Below, piece by piece: positions 9,400 to 17,450 of a stretch of DNA of 51,813 nt (the first letter of the stretch is position 1; every line of letters begins with the position of its first letter). This DNA comes from an uncultured Bacteroides sp. Its GTDB lineage: Bacteria > Bacteroidota > Bacteroidia > Bacteroidales > Bacteroidaceae. A model generated the notes under the pieces. The model ran no database searches and was not told the origin of the DNA. It worked only from the letters and a program-made list of their open reading frames with translations. The translations under genes were made by a program, and so were the position numbers. The DNA is taken from contig CAMTPH010000008.1 of NCBI GenBank assembly GCA_947074345.1, forward strand, positions 1 to 51,813, written 5' to 3'.

Positions 9400-9429
9400 A
9401 TGAAAAATAACGAAATCAACATTATATGA
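9400..9429 (+). CDS. Possible nine-codon leader peptide (MKNNEINII)
   Basis: An ATG at 9400 opens a nine-codon frame that ends in TGA at 9427-9429, overlapping the metalloprotease ATG (9426-9428) as ATGA. This layout is the classic form for translational coupling. The peptide has no other recognisable feature, and frames this short arise by chance, so translation is uncertain. Confidence 0.3.
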   Translation: MKNNEINII

Positions 9430-12047
9430 GATTAAAGACAATCTTATTGGCTGTGGTAGCCATTGGGGCTCTTTTCTATCAGCCCATTACCATCATTGCT
9501 AAAACCTCAACTCTAAATGTAGAGTCTGCTCAAAATAGAAGAAGATCCATTTCTATCGATAATACAAGATCCAAATCAGCTTACGATATACTTACTTCAA
9601 ACAATAGTGCTGCTGATAATGGTATGTTCAAGGTTTTTCAAAGAGGAAATGATTATTTCTTTGATATTCCATTAAATCTTATTGGTCGTGATATGCTAGT
9701 TGTAAACAAATTGCAACGAGTACCCGAAGAGTTAAATGAAGTAGGAGCCAATCGTGGTATCAACTATGGCAACTATATGATACGCTTCGAATTAGATCAG
9801 GCAAACAATCGTTTGTTGGTTAGACATTCTCGTCCATTACCTCATACACCTAATGGTGATGTAATCACTCAATCTGTTCAAGATAATTATATATCACCTT
9901 TAATTACAGCTTTTACAATTGATGCTTACAATGGTGACGGCAGTTCGGTAATTATACGTGTAAATGACATCTATGATGGGACTGAGACAAGCATGAACAA
10001 TGTGTTTTCTGATTTGAAAATTGGTTCGGGATCCATTCGTCCTTTATCTAGAATACTTTCTATCAAAGCATATGATAATAACATTGTTGCTAATTCAGAA
10101 TTGACTACTCGCATATCTGATGGAGCTATGAGTGCAAATGTTACAGTAGAAGTTAGTTCTTCATTAGTATTACTGCCAGAACAACCTATGATAGGACGTT
10201 TTAGTAATGCACGTGTAGGATATTTCAAGAATTCACAATTAAGCTACAGTGATAGTCAGCAACAAGTTGACAAAAAGAATTTTATCACTCGTTGGAGATT
10301 AGAGCCTAAACCAGAAGATCAACAAAGATACTTAAATGGCGAGTTGGTTGAACCGGCTAAGCCAATCGTGTTCTACATTGATAATTCTACACCAAAGCAA
10401 TGGCGCAACTATATTAAGCAAGGCATTGAAGATTGGCAAGTAGCCTTTGAGAAAGCTGGCTTCAAAAATGCCATTGTAGCAAAAGATATCACCGAAGAGA
10501 TGGCAGTTAATATGGATGATATTAATTATTCATTGGTAACCTATGCTGCATCGACAAGATCAAATGCAATGGGTCCATCAATCACTGATCCTCGTTCAGG
10601 TGAGATATTGGATGCTGATATCATTTGGTGGCACAATCTATTGAAAGTGTTACAAGAGTGGAATACAATTCAAACAGGCGCCATTCGTCCTGAGGTTAGA
10701 AGTACTATACTTCCCGATGATATTATGGGCGATGCTATACGATTTGTGGCTTGTCATGAAGTTGGACACTCTTTAGGTTTACGTCACAACATGATGGCTT
10801 CATGGGCTTACTCAACTGAATCACTTCGTTCTAAAGAATTCACCAATAAGGTAAATGGTACTTCTTCATCTATTATGGATTATGCACGTTACAACTACGT
10901 AGCGCAACCGGGTGATGATGTTACAGCAGTATCTCCAAATATTGGTCCTTATGATTTGTTTGCTATCGAATATGGCTATCGTTGGTATGGTGCTCAAACA
11001 CCAGAAGATGAGAAAGATGTTCTATTCAGTTTCTTAAGTAAACATAATGATCGCTTATATAAATATAGTGAGGCTCAAGATATAAGAGATGCAGTAGATC
11101 CACGTGCTCAAAGTGAAGATTTAGGAGATGATCCTATTCAGTCGTCAAAGCTGGGCATTGCAAATCTGAAACGTATTGTTCCGCAGATTGTACAGTGGTC
11201 TACAACCGGAGAGAAAGGACAAAGTTATGATGAGGCTTCTCGTTTATACAATGCCGCTATCAGCCAATGGAATAATTATCTATATCACGTAATGGCTAAT
11301 ATTGGTGGTATATATCTTGAAAATACCATAGTAGGCGATGGACAGAAAACCTATACTTTTGTCGAAAAAGAGAAGCAGCAACAAGCATTACAGTTCTTAC
11401 TTGATGAGGCTTTATGTTACCCAACTTGGTTGTTTGATGCAAATGTAGGCGAGTATACCTACGTACTAAAAAATACTCCAATAGGTAAAGTTGAAACGGC
11501 ACCTACGCAGATACTTAAGAATGCTCAATTCTATTTGATGTGGGATTTGTTATCAAACAATCGTTTGTTACGCATGCTTGAAAACGAAACGAAAAATGGA
11601 AAGAATGCATTTACTGCTGTCGATCTAGTTGATGGTTTGCATAAAGGAATTTTTGCAGTAACCGAAAAAGGATTGAATACAGACGTTATGTCAAGAGCTT
11701 TACAGAAGAATTTTGTAGATGTATTGATAACTGCAACTACCGATAATGAAAATGCAGCGGTAACCAAGAAGATGCTAAACAATCACTTCTTATTGGACAA
11801 TCAACATTCGTTATGTACAGGTGAGGGGCATGCTAACTGTTCTATCAGTGGAGATCAATCATCACGCAGAGAATTGAATTTTTATGGAACTCAGATTAAT
11901 CGTGTTTCAGATGCTATATCAGTAAAACGAGGCGAATTGCTTCGAATCAAAGATTTATTGCAAAGCAGACTGAACACTCAAGATATCGCAACTAAATATC
12001 ATTACAGAGATTTAATTCTCCGTATAAACACGGCATTAGGACTATAA
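9426..12047 (+). CDS. Secreted zinc-dependent metalloprotease (DUF5117/DUF4953 type)
   Basis: The protein has 873 residues with an N-terminal signal segment (MRLKTILLAVVAIGALF). The active site is HEVGHSLGLRH: His444, His448 and His454 bind zinc and Glu445 is the base, the metzincin pattern HExxHxxGxxH. The Met-turn follows as SIMDY with Met484. The N-terminal ~300 residues resemble the DUF5118/DUF5117 regions that precede the catalytic domain in this Bacteroidetes family, and the overall length is normal for it. The protein is exported, probably to the periplasm or surface; its substrate is unknown. It has its own promoter and a strong terminator, so it is monocistronic. Family identity is secure. 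Confidence 0.92.
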   Translation: MRLKTILLAVVAIGALFYQPITIIAKTSTLNVESAQNRRRSISIDNTRSKSAYDILTSNNSAADNGMFKVFQRGNDYFFDIPLNLIGRDMLVVNKLQRVPEELNEVGANRGINYGNYMIRFELDQANNRLLVRHSRPLPHTPNGDVITQSVQDNYISPLITAFTIDAYNGDGSSVIIRVNDIYDGTETSMNNVFSDLKIGSGSIRPLSRILSIKAYDNNIVANSELTTRISDGAMSANVTVEVSSSLVLLPEQPMIGRFSNARVGYFKNSQLSYSDSQQQVDKKNFITRWRLEPKPEDQQRYLNGELVEPAKPIVFYIDNSTPKQWRNYIKQGIEDWQVAFEKAGFKNAIVAKDITEEMAVNMDDINYSLVTYAASTRSNAMGPSITDPRSGEILDADIIWWHNLLKVLQEWNTIQTGAIRPEVRSTILPDDIMGDAIRFVACHEVGHSLGLRHNMMASWAYSTESLRSKEFTNKVNGTSSSIMDYARYNYVAQPGDDVTAVSPNIGPYDLFAIEYGYRWYGAQTPEDEKDVLFSFLSKHNDRLYKYSEAQDIRDAVDPRAQSEDLGDDPIQSSKLGIANLKRIVPQIVQWSTTGEKGQSYDEASRLYNAAISQWNNYLYHVMANIGGIYLENTIVGDGQKTYTFVEKEKQQQALQFLLDEALCYPTWLFDANVGEYTYVLKNTPIGKVETAPTQILKNAQFYLMWDLLSNNRLLRMLENETKNGKNAFTAVDLVDGLHKGIFAVTEKGLNTDVMSRALQKNFVDVLITATTDNENAAVTKKMLNNHFLLDNQHSLCTGEGHANCSISGDQSSRRELNFYGTQINRVSDAISVKRGELLRIKDLLQSRLNTQDIATKYHYRDLILRINTALGL

Positions 12048-12074
12048 TTTATATTAAAATGGTAGTATATTGAT

Positions 12075-12112
12075 AAAGGGGAAATTGTTTCAAAGCAATT
12101 TCCCCTTTGTTT
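12075..12112. terminator. Bidirectional terminator between convergent genes
   Basis: A 13-bp perfect stem (12075-12087 with 12096-12108) with an 8-nt loop, T-rich on one side and A-rich on the other. It serves the metalloprotease and the acyl-CoA synthetase. Confidence 0.9.
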
Positions 12113-12124
12113 TATTTTAAATAT

Positions 12125-13786
12125 CTACTTGATATCTTGATACATAAATCGTTTGATACTCTTCTTAGCTGTCTTTTCGAACTCTTCGAAGTGTATTTTT
12201 ACTTTCACTACTTGACTATATGCCGGCAACATTTGGTTTAACTCAATGCGATTGGTTTCCATTTGTTTTTCAACATCTGCTTGTTGTAATCCATGTGCAA
12301 AGGCATCATCAAAATCAGGATAAATAAGAGCAACCAACTTGTCATTTTGCATAACAATCAACGACTCTGCTACATACATCATATTGTTTAATTTACTTTC
12401 AATCTCTTCAGGATAAATGTTTTGACCTGATGAGTTAAGTAGTAAATTCTTGCAACGTCCACGTATGGTTACAAAACCATTCTTATCCATTGTAGCCATA
12501 TCGCCCGTATGCAACCATCCGTTTTTGTCTATAATTTGTTCAGTGGCCTCTTGGTTCTTATAATAACCAATCATCACATTTTCTCCTCTACAGATGATTT
12601 CGCCAGCTATGATTTCCGGATCGGGCGAATCGATTTTTACTTCCATTCGGGTAGCAGCTTTACCACACGAACCTTTTTTAAGGTCACGCCATTTGCTCGA
12701 ACAAATAACAGGCGCGCACTCTGTCATGCCATAAACAATATTGTATGGAAAGTTGATACGTTTTAAGAATGTTTCGATATCGGCATTGAAGGGTGCACCA
12801 CCAATGATGATATCCTCAAAGTTATTCCCAAATATCTCCATCGCAGCTTTACGTGCGTCATTTTTAATTTTATCATTGATAAATGGTACACGCAATAATA
12901 GCCTTCCAATTCGGTTGTCTACTTTAGGAAGCACCTCTTTCTTAATAATTTTCTCAACAATCAACGGTACACAAGAAATCAATTTAGGCTTAATCTCCGA
13001 AAAAGATTGGGCAATGATTTTAGGAGAAGGCATTCTGGTTAAGAACCAAAGATGAGCACCGGCCGAAAAACCATATAAAAAGTCATAGACCATACCAAAT
13101 ACATGACCCAAAGGTAGCATGGAAACAACAGCATCACCAGCATTCAACGGACGCATCTCGTAGCAATAAGCAATATTAGACCAAACACTTCTACATGGCA
13201 ACATTACACCTTTTGAGTAACCTGTAGTACCCGAAGTATAGTTGATGATAATCAAATCTTCTGGAGACGGTTTATAATAATTGATGTGCTCACATCTAAA
13301 GTTTTTAGGATATAATTTACCATATATCTCATTGCGATGCTCAGTTGCATATGTCAATTGTTCGCATCTTGAAACCAAAATGGTGAAATTATTGATACAG
13401 CCAATACCTTTAAGTAGGGGCATGGCATCTTCGTTTAAGTTTTCCCAAACCTGATCGCCTACAAATAATAGTTTTGCTTCAGAATGGTTTACGATATGGT
13501 GAATATTGTCTGCTTTAAACTCGTGTAGAATTGGAACAATGACGGCTCCATAAGTTACTGCACTCAAAAATGTAACAGCCCAATTTGCACTATTTCTTCC
13601 GCAAACTGCAATCTTGTCGCCTGGTTGTATTCCTGCACTTTCGAGTACAATATGAAATTTGGCAATTTTGCGAGCAACGTCTTTGTATTGTAAGGTTCTA
13701 CCTTTATAGTCGGTCAAGGCATTTAAATCCCAGTTATCCTTTATACTTTGCTCTATATATTCGATAAATCCGTCTTGATGTTTCAT
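12125..13786 (-). CDS. AMP-forming long-chain acyl-CoA synthetase
   Basis: The protein has 553 residues from the ATG at 13786 (start MKHQDGF); an in-frame ATG six codons earlier (13804) is possible. Counting from the earlier ATG, the AMP-binding P-loop TSGTTGYSK lies at about 190-198, then VYGMTECAP (the TE motif), GWLHTGD and FVTIRGRCKNLLL, all hallmarks of the ANL adenylating superfamily. The C-terminal Lys-rich segment (KTAKKSIKRF) holds the expected catalytic lysine. The enzyme would activate fatty acids to acyl-CoA via acyl-AMP. It is cytoplasmic or membrane-associated. It stands alone, convergent with the metalloprotease and divergent from the cytochrome bd operon. Confidence 0.9.
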   Translation of the reverse strand: MKHQDGFIEYIEQSIKDNWDLNALTDYKGRTLQYKDVARKIAKFHIVLESAGIQPGDKIAVCGRNSANWAVTFLSAVTYGAVIVPILHEFKADNIHHIVNHSEAKLLFVGDQVWENLNEDAMPLLKGIGCINNFTILVSRCEQLTYATEHRNEIYGKLYPKNFRCEHINYYKPSPEDLIIINYTSGTTGYSKGVMLPCRSVWSNIAYCYEMRPLNAGDAVVSMLPLGHVFGMVYDFLYGFSAGAHLWFLTRMPSPKIIAQSFSEIKPKLISCVPLIVEKIIKKEVLPKVDNRIGRLLLRVPFINDKIKNDARKAAMEIFGNNFEDIIIGGAPFNADIETFLKRINFPYNIVYGMTECAPVICSSKWRDLKKGSCGKAATRMEVKIDSPDPEIIAGEIICRGENVMIGYYKNQEATEQIIDKNGWLHTGDMATMDKNGFVTIRGRCKNLLLNSSGQNIYPEEIESKLNNMMYVAESLIVMQNDKLVALIYPDFDDAFAHGLQQADVEKQMETNRIELNQMLPAYSQVVKVKIHFEEFEKTAKKSIKRFMYQDIK

Positions 13787-13820
13787 CTTATTTTTTTTGC
13801 ACATTTGTTATAAAACTGCG

Positions 13821-13828
13821 CAAAAATA
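13821..13828 (-). promoter_or_regulatory. Putative -7 box for the acyl-CoA synthetase
   Basis: The minus strand reads TATTTTTG (TAnnTTTG), 34 bp before the ATG at 13786. No clear -33 element is visible. Confidence 0.4.
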
Positions 13829-14343
13829 ACGTTTCAGTAATATATACTAAGATTACTAACTAAAAATTAGTGTAAATTAACATGAGCCTATCCAAATGTG
13901 TTAAATTCATCGGTTTGTACTATTCAAAGTTGTTAAAATCTAGACAAATTAAAAAATATTGAATCCTTACTGAACTATGTTTTGAACCATACTAAAGCAT
14001 AAGTAATAGCTTGTTTTATGTTTATTGAAGCGATAGATATTAATGTTTAACAATAACAACACCCGGATGTTTTACACCACAACATCCGGGTGTTGTATAT
14101 CAAAACATGGGGATGTTGTTGTATAAAACATCCCCATGTTGTTATTATTGTCAATGGATATTGAGATGTTGATTAATACAAATAGTTGCGATTAAGTAAA
14201 TAGAATGCGCATAACAAACTACTTATAATCGTAGATAAAAAATGATGTCATACAATCGTTTGTTTATAGATATGTATTTGAATTTCAAAAATATAGAGTG
14301 TGAAATATTAACTCATGAATTAGTGAAAAAATGTAATAAAGTC
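13829..14343. other. Long divergent intergenic region, acyl-CoA synthetase / cytochrome bd
   Basis: Apart from the dyad array, I see no convincing gene in these ~500 bases. The sequence is AT-rich with no long open frame. It separates two divergent transcripts and is unusually long for this otherwise compact stretch. Confidence 0.6.
14058..14140. repeat. Four-unit array of 14-bp dyads with a 23-bp period, foldable as twin hairpins
   Basis: Units start at 14058, 14081, 14104 and 14127: AACACCCGGATGTT, AACATCCGGGTGTT, AACATGGGGATGTT and AACATCCCCATGTT, each followed by 9 AT-rich bases. Each unit is itself a dyad (AACAY-N4-RTGTT). Unit 1 is the exact reverse complement of unit 2, and unit 3 of unit 4, so the region can also fold as two hairpins with 16-bp (14056-14071/14081-14096) and 14-bp (14104-14117/14127-14140) stems and 9-nt loops. 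A looser outer repeat flanks them (caataacaac at 14051; gttgttattattg at 14138). The array sits about 255 bp from the gene start on either side. Its function is unknown. Confidence 0.9.
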
Positions 14344-14374
14344 TTTGTTTTATATAACAAAAAGGTTATTTTTA
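14344..14374 (+). promoter_or_regulatory. Candidate promoter of the DUF4492-cydAB operon
   Basis: TTTG at 14344-14347, a 19-bp spacer and TATTTTTA at 14367-14374 approximate the -33/-7 consensus (the last base of the -7 box is off). The leader would be only about 15 nt. Confidence 0.4.
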
Positions 14375-14391
14375 TTGTTGTTATATAAAAC
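14347..14391. repeat. Perfect 14-bp inverted repeat just before the DUF4492 start
   Basis: The arms gttttatataacaa (14347-14360) and ttgttatataaaac (14378-14391) pair perfectly around a 17-nt spacer. The right arm ends three bases before the ATG at 14395. A promoter-like pair (TTTG 14344-14347, TATTTTTA 14367-14374) overlaps the left arm and the spacer, which would suit a repressor or activator operator. If transcription starts upstream, it could instead be a leader hairpin. Confidence 0.8.
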
Positions 14392-14394
14392 TCT

Positions 14395-14625
14395 ATGATG
14401 AAAATAATTATAAATATATGGAGATTCTACTACGATGGGTTTCGAAGTATGACGATTGGGAAAACACTCTGGCTTATTATACTTATAAAACTATTCATTA
14501 TGTTTTTTATACTGAAACTGTTTTTCTTTCCTAATTACTTGAAAGAAATACCGTCAGACCAGTCCAAAAGTGAATATGTAGGAAATGAATTAATAGAGCG
14601 ATCACTAAATACGAATGACGAATAA
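14395..14625 (+). CDS. DUF4492 small membrane protein of the cytochrome bd operon
   Basis: The protein has 76 residues (75 if the adjacent second ATG at 14398 is used). Its core is FYYDGFRSMTIGKTLWLIILIKLFIM... with one hydrophobic helix (about 26-46) and a Lys/Glu-rich tail. This matches DUF4492, a family of ~70-residue proteins typically encoded just upstream of cydA in Bacteroidetes. It lies 26 bp before cydA. By position and size it may be a small accessory subunit or assembly factor, similar in concept to CydX of Escherichia coli, but it is not a CydX homologue that I can see. Confidence 0.85.
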   Translation: MMKIIINIWRFYYDGFRSMTIGKTLWLIILIKLFIMFFILKLFFFPNYLKEIPSDQSKSEYVGNELIERSLNTNDE

Positions 14626-14651
14626 ATTGTAAAATATCTAAATGTACAGCT

Positions 14652-16226
14652 ATGAATGGAATGATTGAATCTTCACTGGTAGATTGGTCGAGAGCACAGT
14701 TTGCTTTAACGGCCCTATATCACTGGATTTTTGTACCACTTACTTTAGGTTTGGCCGTAGTAATGGGTATTATGGAAACCATCTATTACAAAACAGGAAA
14801 AGACGAATGGCGAAGAACTGCTAAGTTTTGGATGAAATTATTTGGAATAAACTTCGCTATTGGAGTTGCAACGGGTATTATTTTGGAGTTCCAATTTGGT
14901 ACGAACTGGAGTAATTATTCTTGGTTTGTAGGAGATATCTTTGGTGCGCCATTGGCCATAGAAGGTATTTTTGCATTCTTTATGGAGGCTACCTTTATCG
15001 CTGTGATGTTTTTTGGTTGGGATAAAGTTAGTAAAGGTTTTCATTTAGCATCTACCTGGTTAACAGGATTTGGAGCTACTATGTCGGCATGGTGGATTTT
15101 AGTTGCCAATGCATGGATGCAAAATCCAGTGGGCATGAAGTTTAATCCGGCAACTGCACGCAATGAAATGACTGACTTTATGGAAGTGGCATTTTCTTCA
15201 ACCGCTGTAGCTAAGTTTTTTCATACAGTACTTAATGGTTGGGTATTGGGTGCCATCTTTGTTGTTGGTGTTAGCTGTTGGTTCCTATTGAGAAAACGAG
15301 ATGTGCCATTTGCACTAGCAAGTATTAAGATTGGTGCTATATTCGGATTAATATCATCGTTGCTTGTTTGCTATACCGGAGATCATGCCGGAGTAGAAGT
15401 GGCTCGAACACAACCTATGAAGTTGGCTGCAATGGAGGCCTACTATGATGGAGTAGAAGGACCAGGCCTTGTCGCCATTGGGCTTCTTAATCATGAAAAA
15501 GAAGAACGCACAGATGGGGAAGATCCATTTATCTTTAAAATAGAGATTCCACAAATGCTGTCATTACTGGCTGAACGAAGAATGAATGCTTTCGTGCCTG
15601 GAATAAATGATATTATTGATGGAGGATACAGACTACACGATAATACAATTGCACTTTCTACAGAAGAGAAAATCGTTAAAGGGAAGACTGCCATTTCTGC
15701 ATTCGACACTTATCGTAAAGCAATGAAGGCCAAAGACGATCGAGTTATGGATTCTACATTGCAGGTTATAAACGATAATGTGGCTTACTTTGGTTATGGA
15801 TATCTTGAAGAACCCGATGATATAATACCAGATGTACCATTGGTATTTTATATGTTTAGAGTGATGGTAGGACTAGGATTTTACTACATCTTATTTTTCT
15901 TAATTGTGGTTATTCTAGTATTCAAAAACAAAATATTTAAACTACGTTGGCTACAATATCTTGCTCTGATTACCATACCATTGGGATATGTAACCGGTAT
16001 GGCCGGTTGGGTAGTTGCAGAGTGCGGACGACAACCATGGGCTATACAAGATTTGATGCCTGTTACGGTGGGTATATCAAAACTTGATACTTCTTCTGTA
16101 CGTATTACCTTCTTTATTTTCCTTTTCTTATTTACAATCATATTGATAGCAGGAATAAGAATTATGCTCAATGCAATTAAAAAAGGACCAGAGGTTATTA
16201 ATTTGAATGAGAATGATAACTATTAA
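14652..16226 (+). CDS. cydA: Cytochrome bd quinol oxidase subunit I
   Basis: The protein has 524 residues, close to the E. coli length. It opens with VDWSRAQFALTALYHWIFVPLTL, with His24 a haem ligand. FFHTVLNGW carries His191 (the His186 equivalent), and acidic residues Glu104 and Glu112 are in the membrane helix that contributes to the haem/proton site. The invariant GRQPW motif is at 459-463. Nine hydrophobic helices are spread along the protein, with a moderately long quinol-binding loop around 260-370. It reduces O2 to water using quinol, with CydB as partner. A second ATG at 14661 is a possible start. The operon is DUF4492-cydA-cydB. Confidence 0.97.
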   Translation: MNGMIESSLVDWSRAQFALTALYHWIFVPLTLGLAVVMGIMETIYYKTGKDEWRRTAKFWMKLFGINFAIGVATGIILEFQFGTNWSNYSWFVGDIFGAPLAIEGIFAFFMEATFIAVMFFGWDKVSKGFHLASTWLTGFGATMSAWWILVANAWMQNPVGMKFNPATARNEMTDFMEVAFSSTAVAKFFHTVLNGWVLGAIFVVGVSCWFLLRKRDVPFALASIKIGAIFGLISSLLVCYTGDHAGVEVARTQPMKLAAMEAYYDGVEGPGLVAIGLLNHEKEERTDGEDPFIFKIEIPQMLSLLAERRMNAFVPGINDIIDGGYRLHDNTIALSTEEKIVKGKTAISAFDTYRKAMKAKDDRVMDSTLQVINDNVAYFGYGYLEEPDDIIPDVPLVFYMFRVMVGLGFYYILFFLIVVILVFKNKIFKLRWLQYLALITIPLGYVTGMAGWVVAECGRQPWAIQDLMPVTVGISKLDTSSVRITFFIFLFLFTIILIAGIRIMLNAIKKGPEVINLNENDNY

Positions 16227-16238
16227 ACTGAAACAGAT

Positions 16239-17390
16239 ATGGATACATATATATTTCTTCAACATTATTGGTGGCTAATTATTTCTTTGTTGGCTGCAAT
16301 CCTTGTTTTTTTGTTATTTGTGCAAGGTGGTAATTCCATGTTGTTTTGTTTAGGAAAAACCGACGAGCAACGTAAGCTATTGATTAATTCAACCGGACGC
16401 AAATGGGAGTTTACCTTTACGACTCTTGTTGTGTTTGGTGGAGCGTTTTTTGCATCTTTCCCTTTATTCTATAGCACTAGTTTTGGCGGTGCTTATTGGG
16501 TTTGGATGATACTTCTATTTAGTTACATTCTTCAAGCTGTGAGCTATGAGTTTCAAGGTAAAATGGGGAACTTATTGGGTAAGAAAACTTATCAGATGTT
16601 TCTAGTTATAAATGGTGTGATAGCTCCTTTTTTATTGGGTGTAGTAGTAGCAACATTCTTTACGGGCTCAAACTTTCTAATTGATAAATCAAATATCGGT
16701 GAGTTGTCAATGCCTGTAATTAGTAGATGGGCTAATAATTGGCATGGACTAGATGCGTTGGGTAATTTCTGGAACTGGTCTCTTGGTATTGCTGTTTTCT
16801 TTTTAGCAAGAATACTAGGAGGGTTATATTTCATTAATAACATTGATGATGCTGACTTAACAAAGCGTACTCGCCGTTCATTGATAGTCAATACTATTAT
16901 TTTCTTGGTATTCTTTTTACTGTTTGTATTTCGTGTATTATTAGGAACAGGTTTTGCATACGATCCAATTACTGGTGATATCATACTTGAACCTTATAAA
17001 TATTGGACTAATTTTATCGAAATGCCAATTGTATTAATTATGTTTCTATTAGGTGTAGTATTGGTGTTATTTGGTATAATCTATACCATCGCTCGTAATA
17101 AATTTGATAAAGGTATTTGGCTAGTTGGCCCTGGAGTAATATTAACCGTATTAAGTTTATTATTGGTAGCAGGATTTAATAATACTGCTTACTATCCATC
17201 GAATGCCGATTTACAAAGTTCACTCACTATTTATAATTCATCATCGAGTTTATTTACTTTGAAAACGATGGCATGGGTTTCTATATGGATTCCTGTTGTG
17301 CTAGTCTACATATTCTATACTTGGCGCAAGATAGATGCTAGAAAGATAAGTAATAATGAGTTTGATGAAAAGAATAACTCCTCATATTAA
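16239..17390 (+). CDS. cydB: Cytochrome bd quinol oxidase subunit II
   Basis: The protein has 383 residues with about eight to nine hydrophobic helices. It begins with the CydB-type opening ...QHYWWLIISLLAAILVFLLFVQGGN, followed by WEFTFTTLVVFGGAFFASFP and YWVWMILLFSYILQAVSYEFQGK, all characteristic of subunit II. It starts 12 bp after cydA, and the transcript ends at a strong terminator 18 bp downstream. No cydCD-type exporter genes follow in this window, so cofactor or thiol export must be encoded elsewhere. Confidence 0.97.
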   Translation: MDTYIFLQHYWWLIISLLAAILVFLLFVQGGNSMLFCLGKTDEQRKLLINSTGRKWEFTFTTLVVFGGAFFASFPLFYSTSFGGAYWVWMILLFSYILQAVSYEFQGKMGNLLGKKTYQMFLVINGVIAPFLLGVVVATFFTGSNFLIDKSNIGELSMPVISRWANNWHGLDALGNFWNWSLGIAVFFLARILGGLYFINNIDDADLTKRTRRSLIVNTIIFLVFFLLFVFRVLLGTGFAYDPITGDIILEPYKYWTNFIEMPIVLIMFLLGVVLVLFGIIYTIARNKFDKGIWLVGPGVILTVLSLLLVAGFNNTAYYPSNADLQSSLTIYNSSSSLFTLKTMAWVSIWIPVVLVYIFYTWRKIDARKISNNEFDEKNNSSY

Positions 17391-17407
17391 AATGGTATAA
17401 AGCAAAT

Positions 17408-17443
17408 AAAAAACGATGAGCATTAACTTGCTCATCGTTTTTT
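17408..17443. terminator. Bidirectional terminator after cydB
   Basis: A 15-bp perfect stem (17408-17422 with 17429-17443), 6-nt loop, flanked by A-run and T-run. It ends cydAB and the convergent dehydrogenase operon. Confidence 0.92.
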
Positions 17444-17450
17444 ATGATAT

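Noticed and set aside
14051..14150. Possible short CRISPR array
   Set aside because: Units are 14-bp palindromes with 9-bp spacers, only four copies, with no cas genes nearby; spacing and size do not fit CRISPR.
16592..16984. 130-residue open frame antisense to cydB
   Set aside because: Fully inside a clear cydB gene, with composition of a shadow frame.
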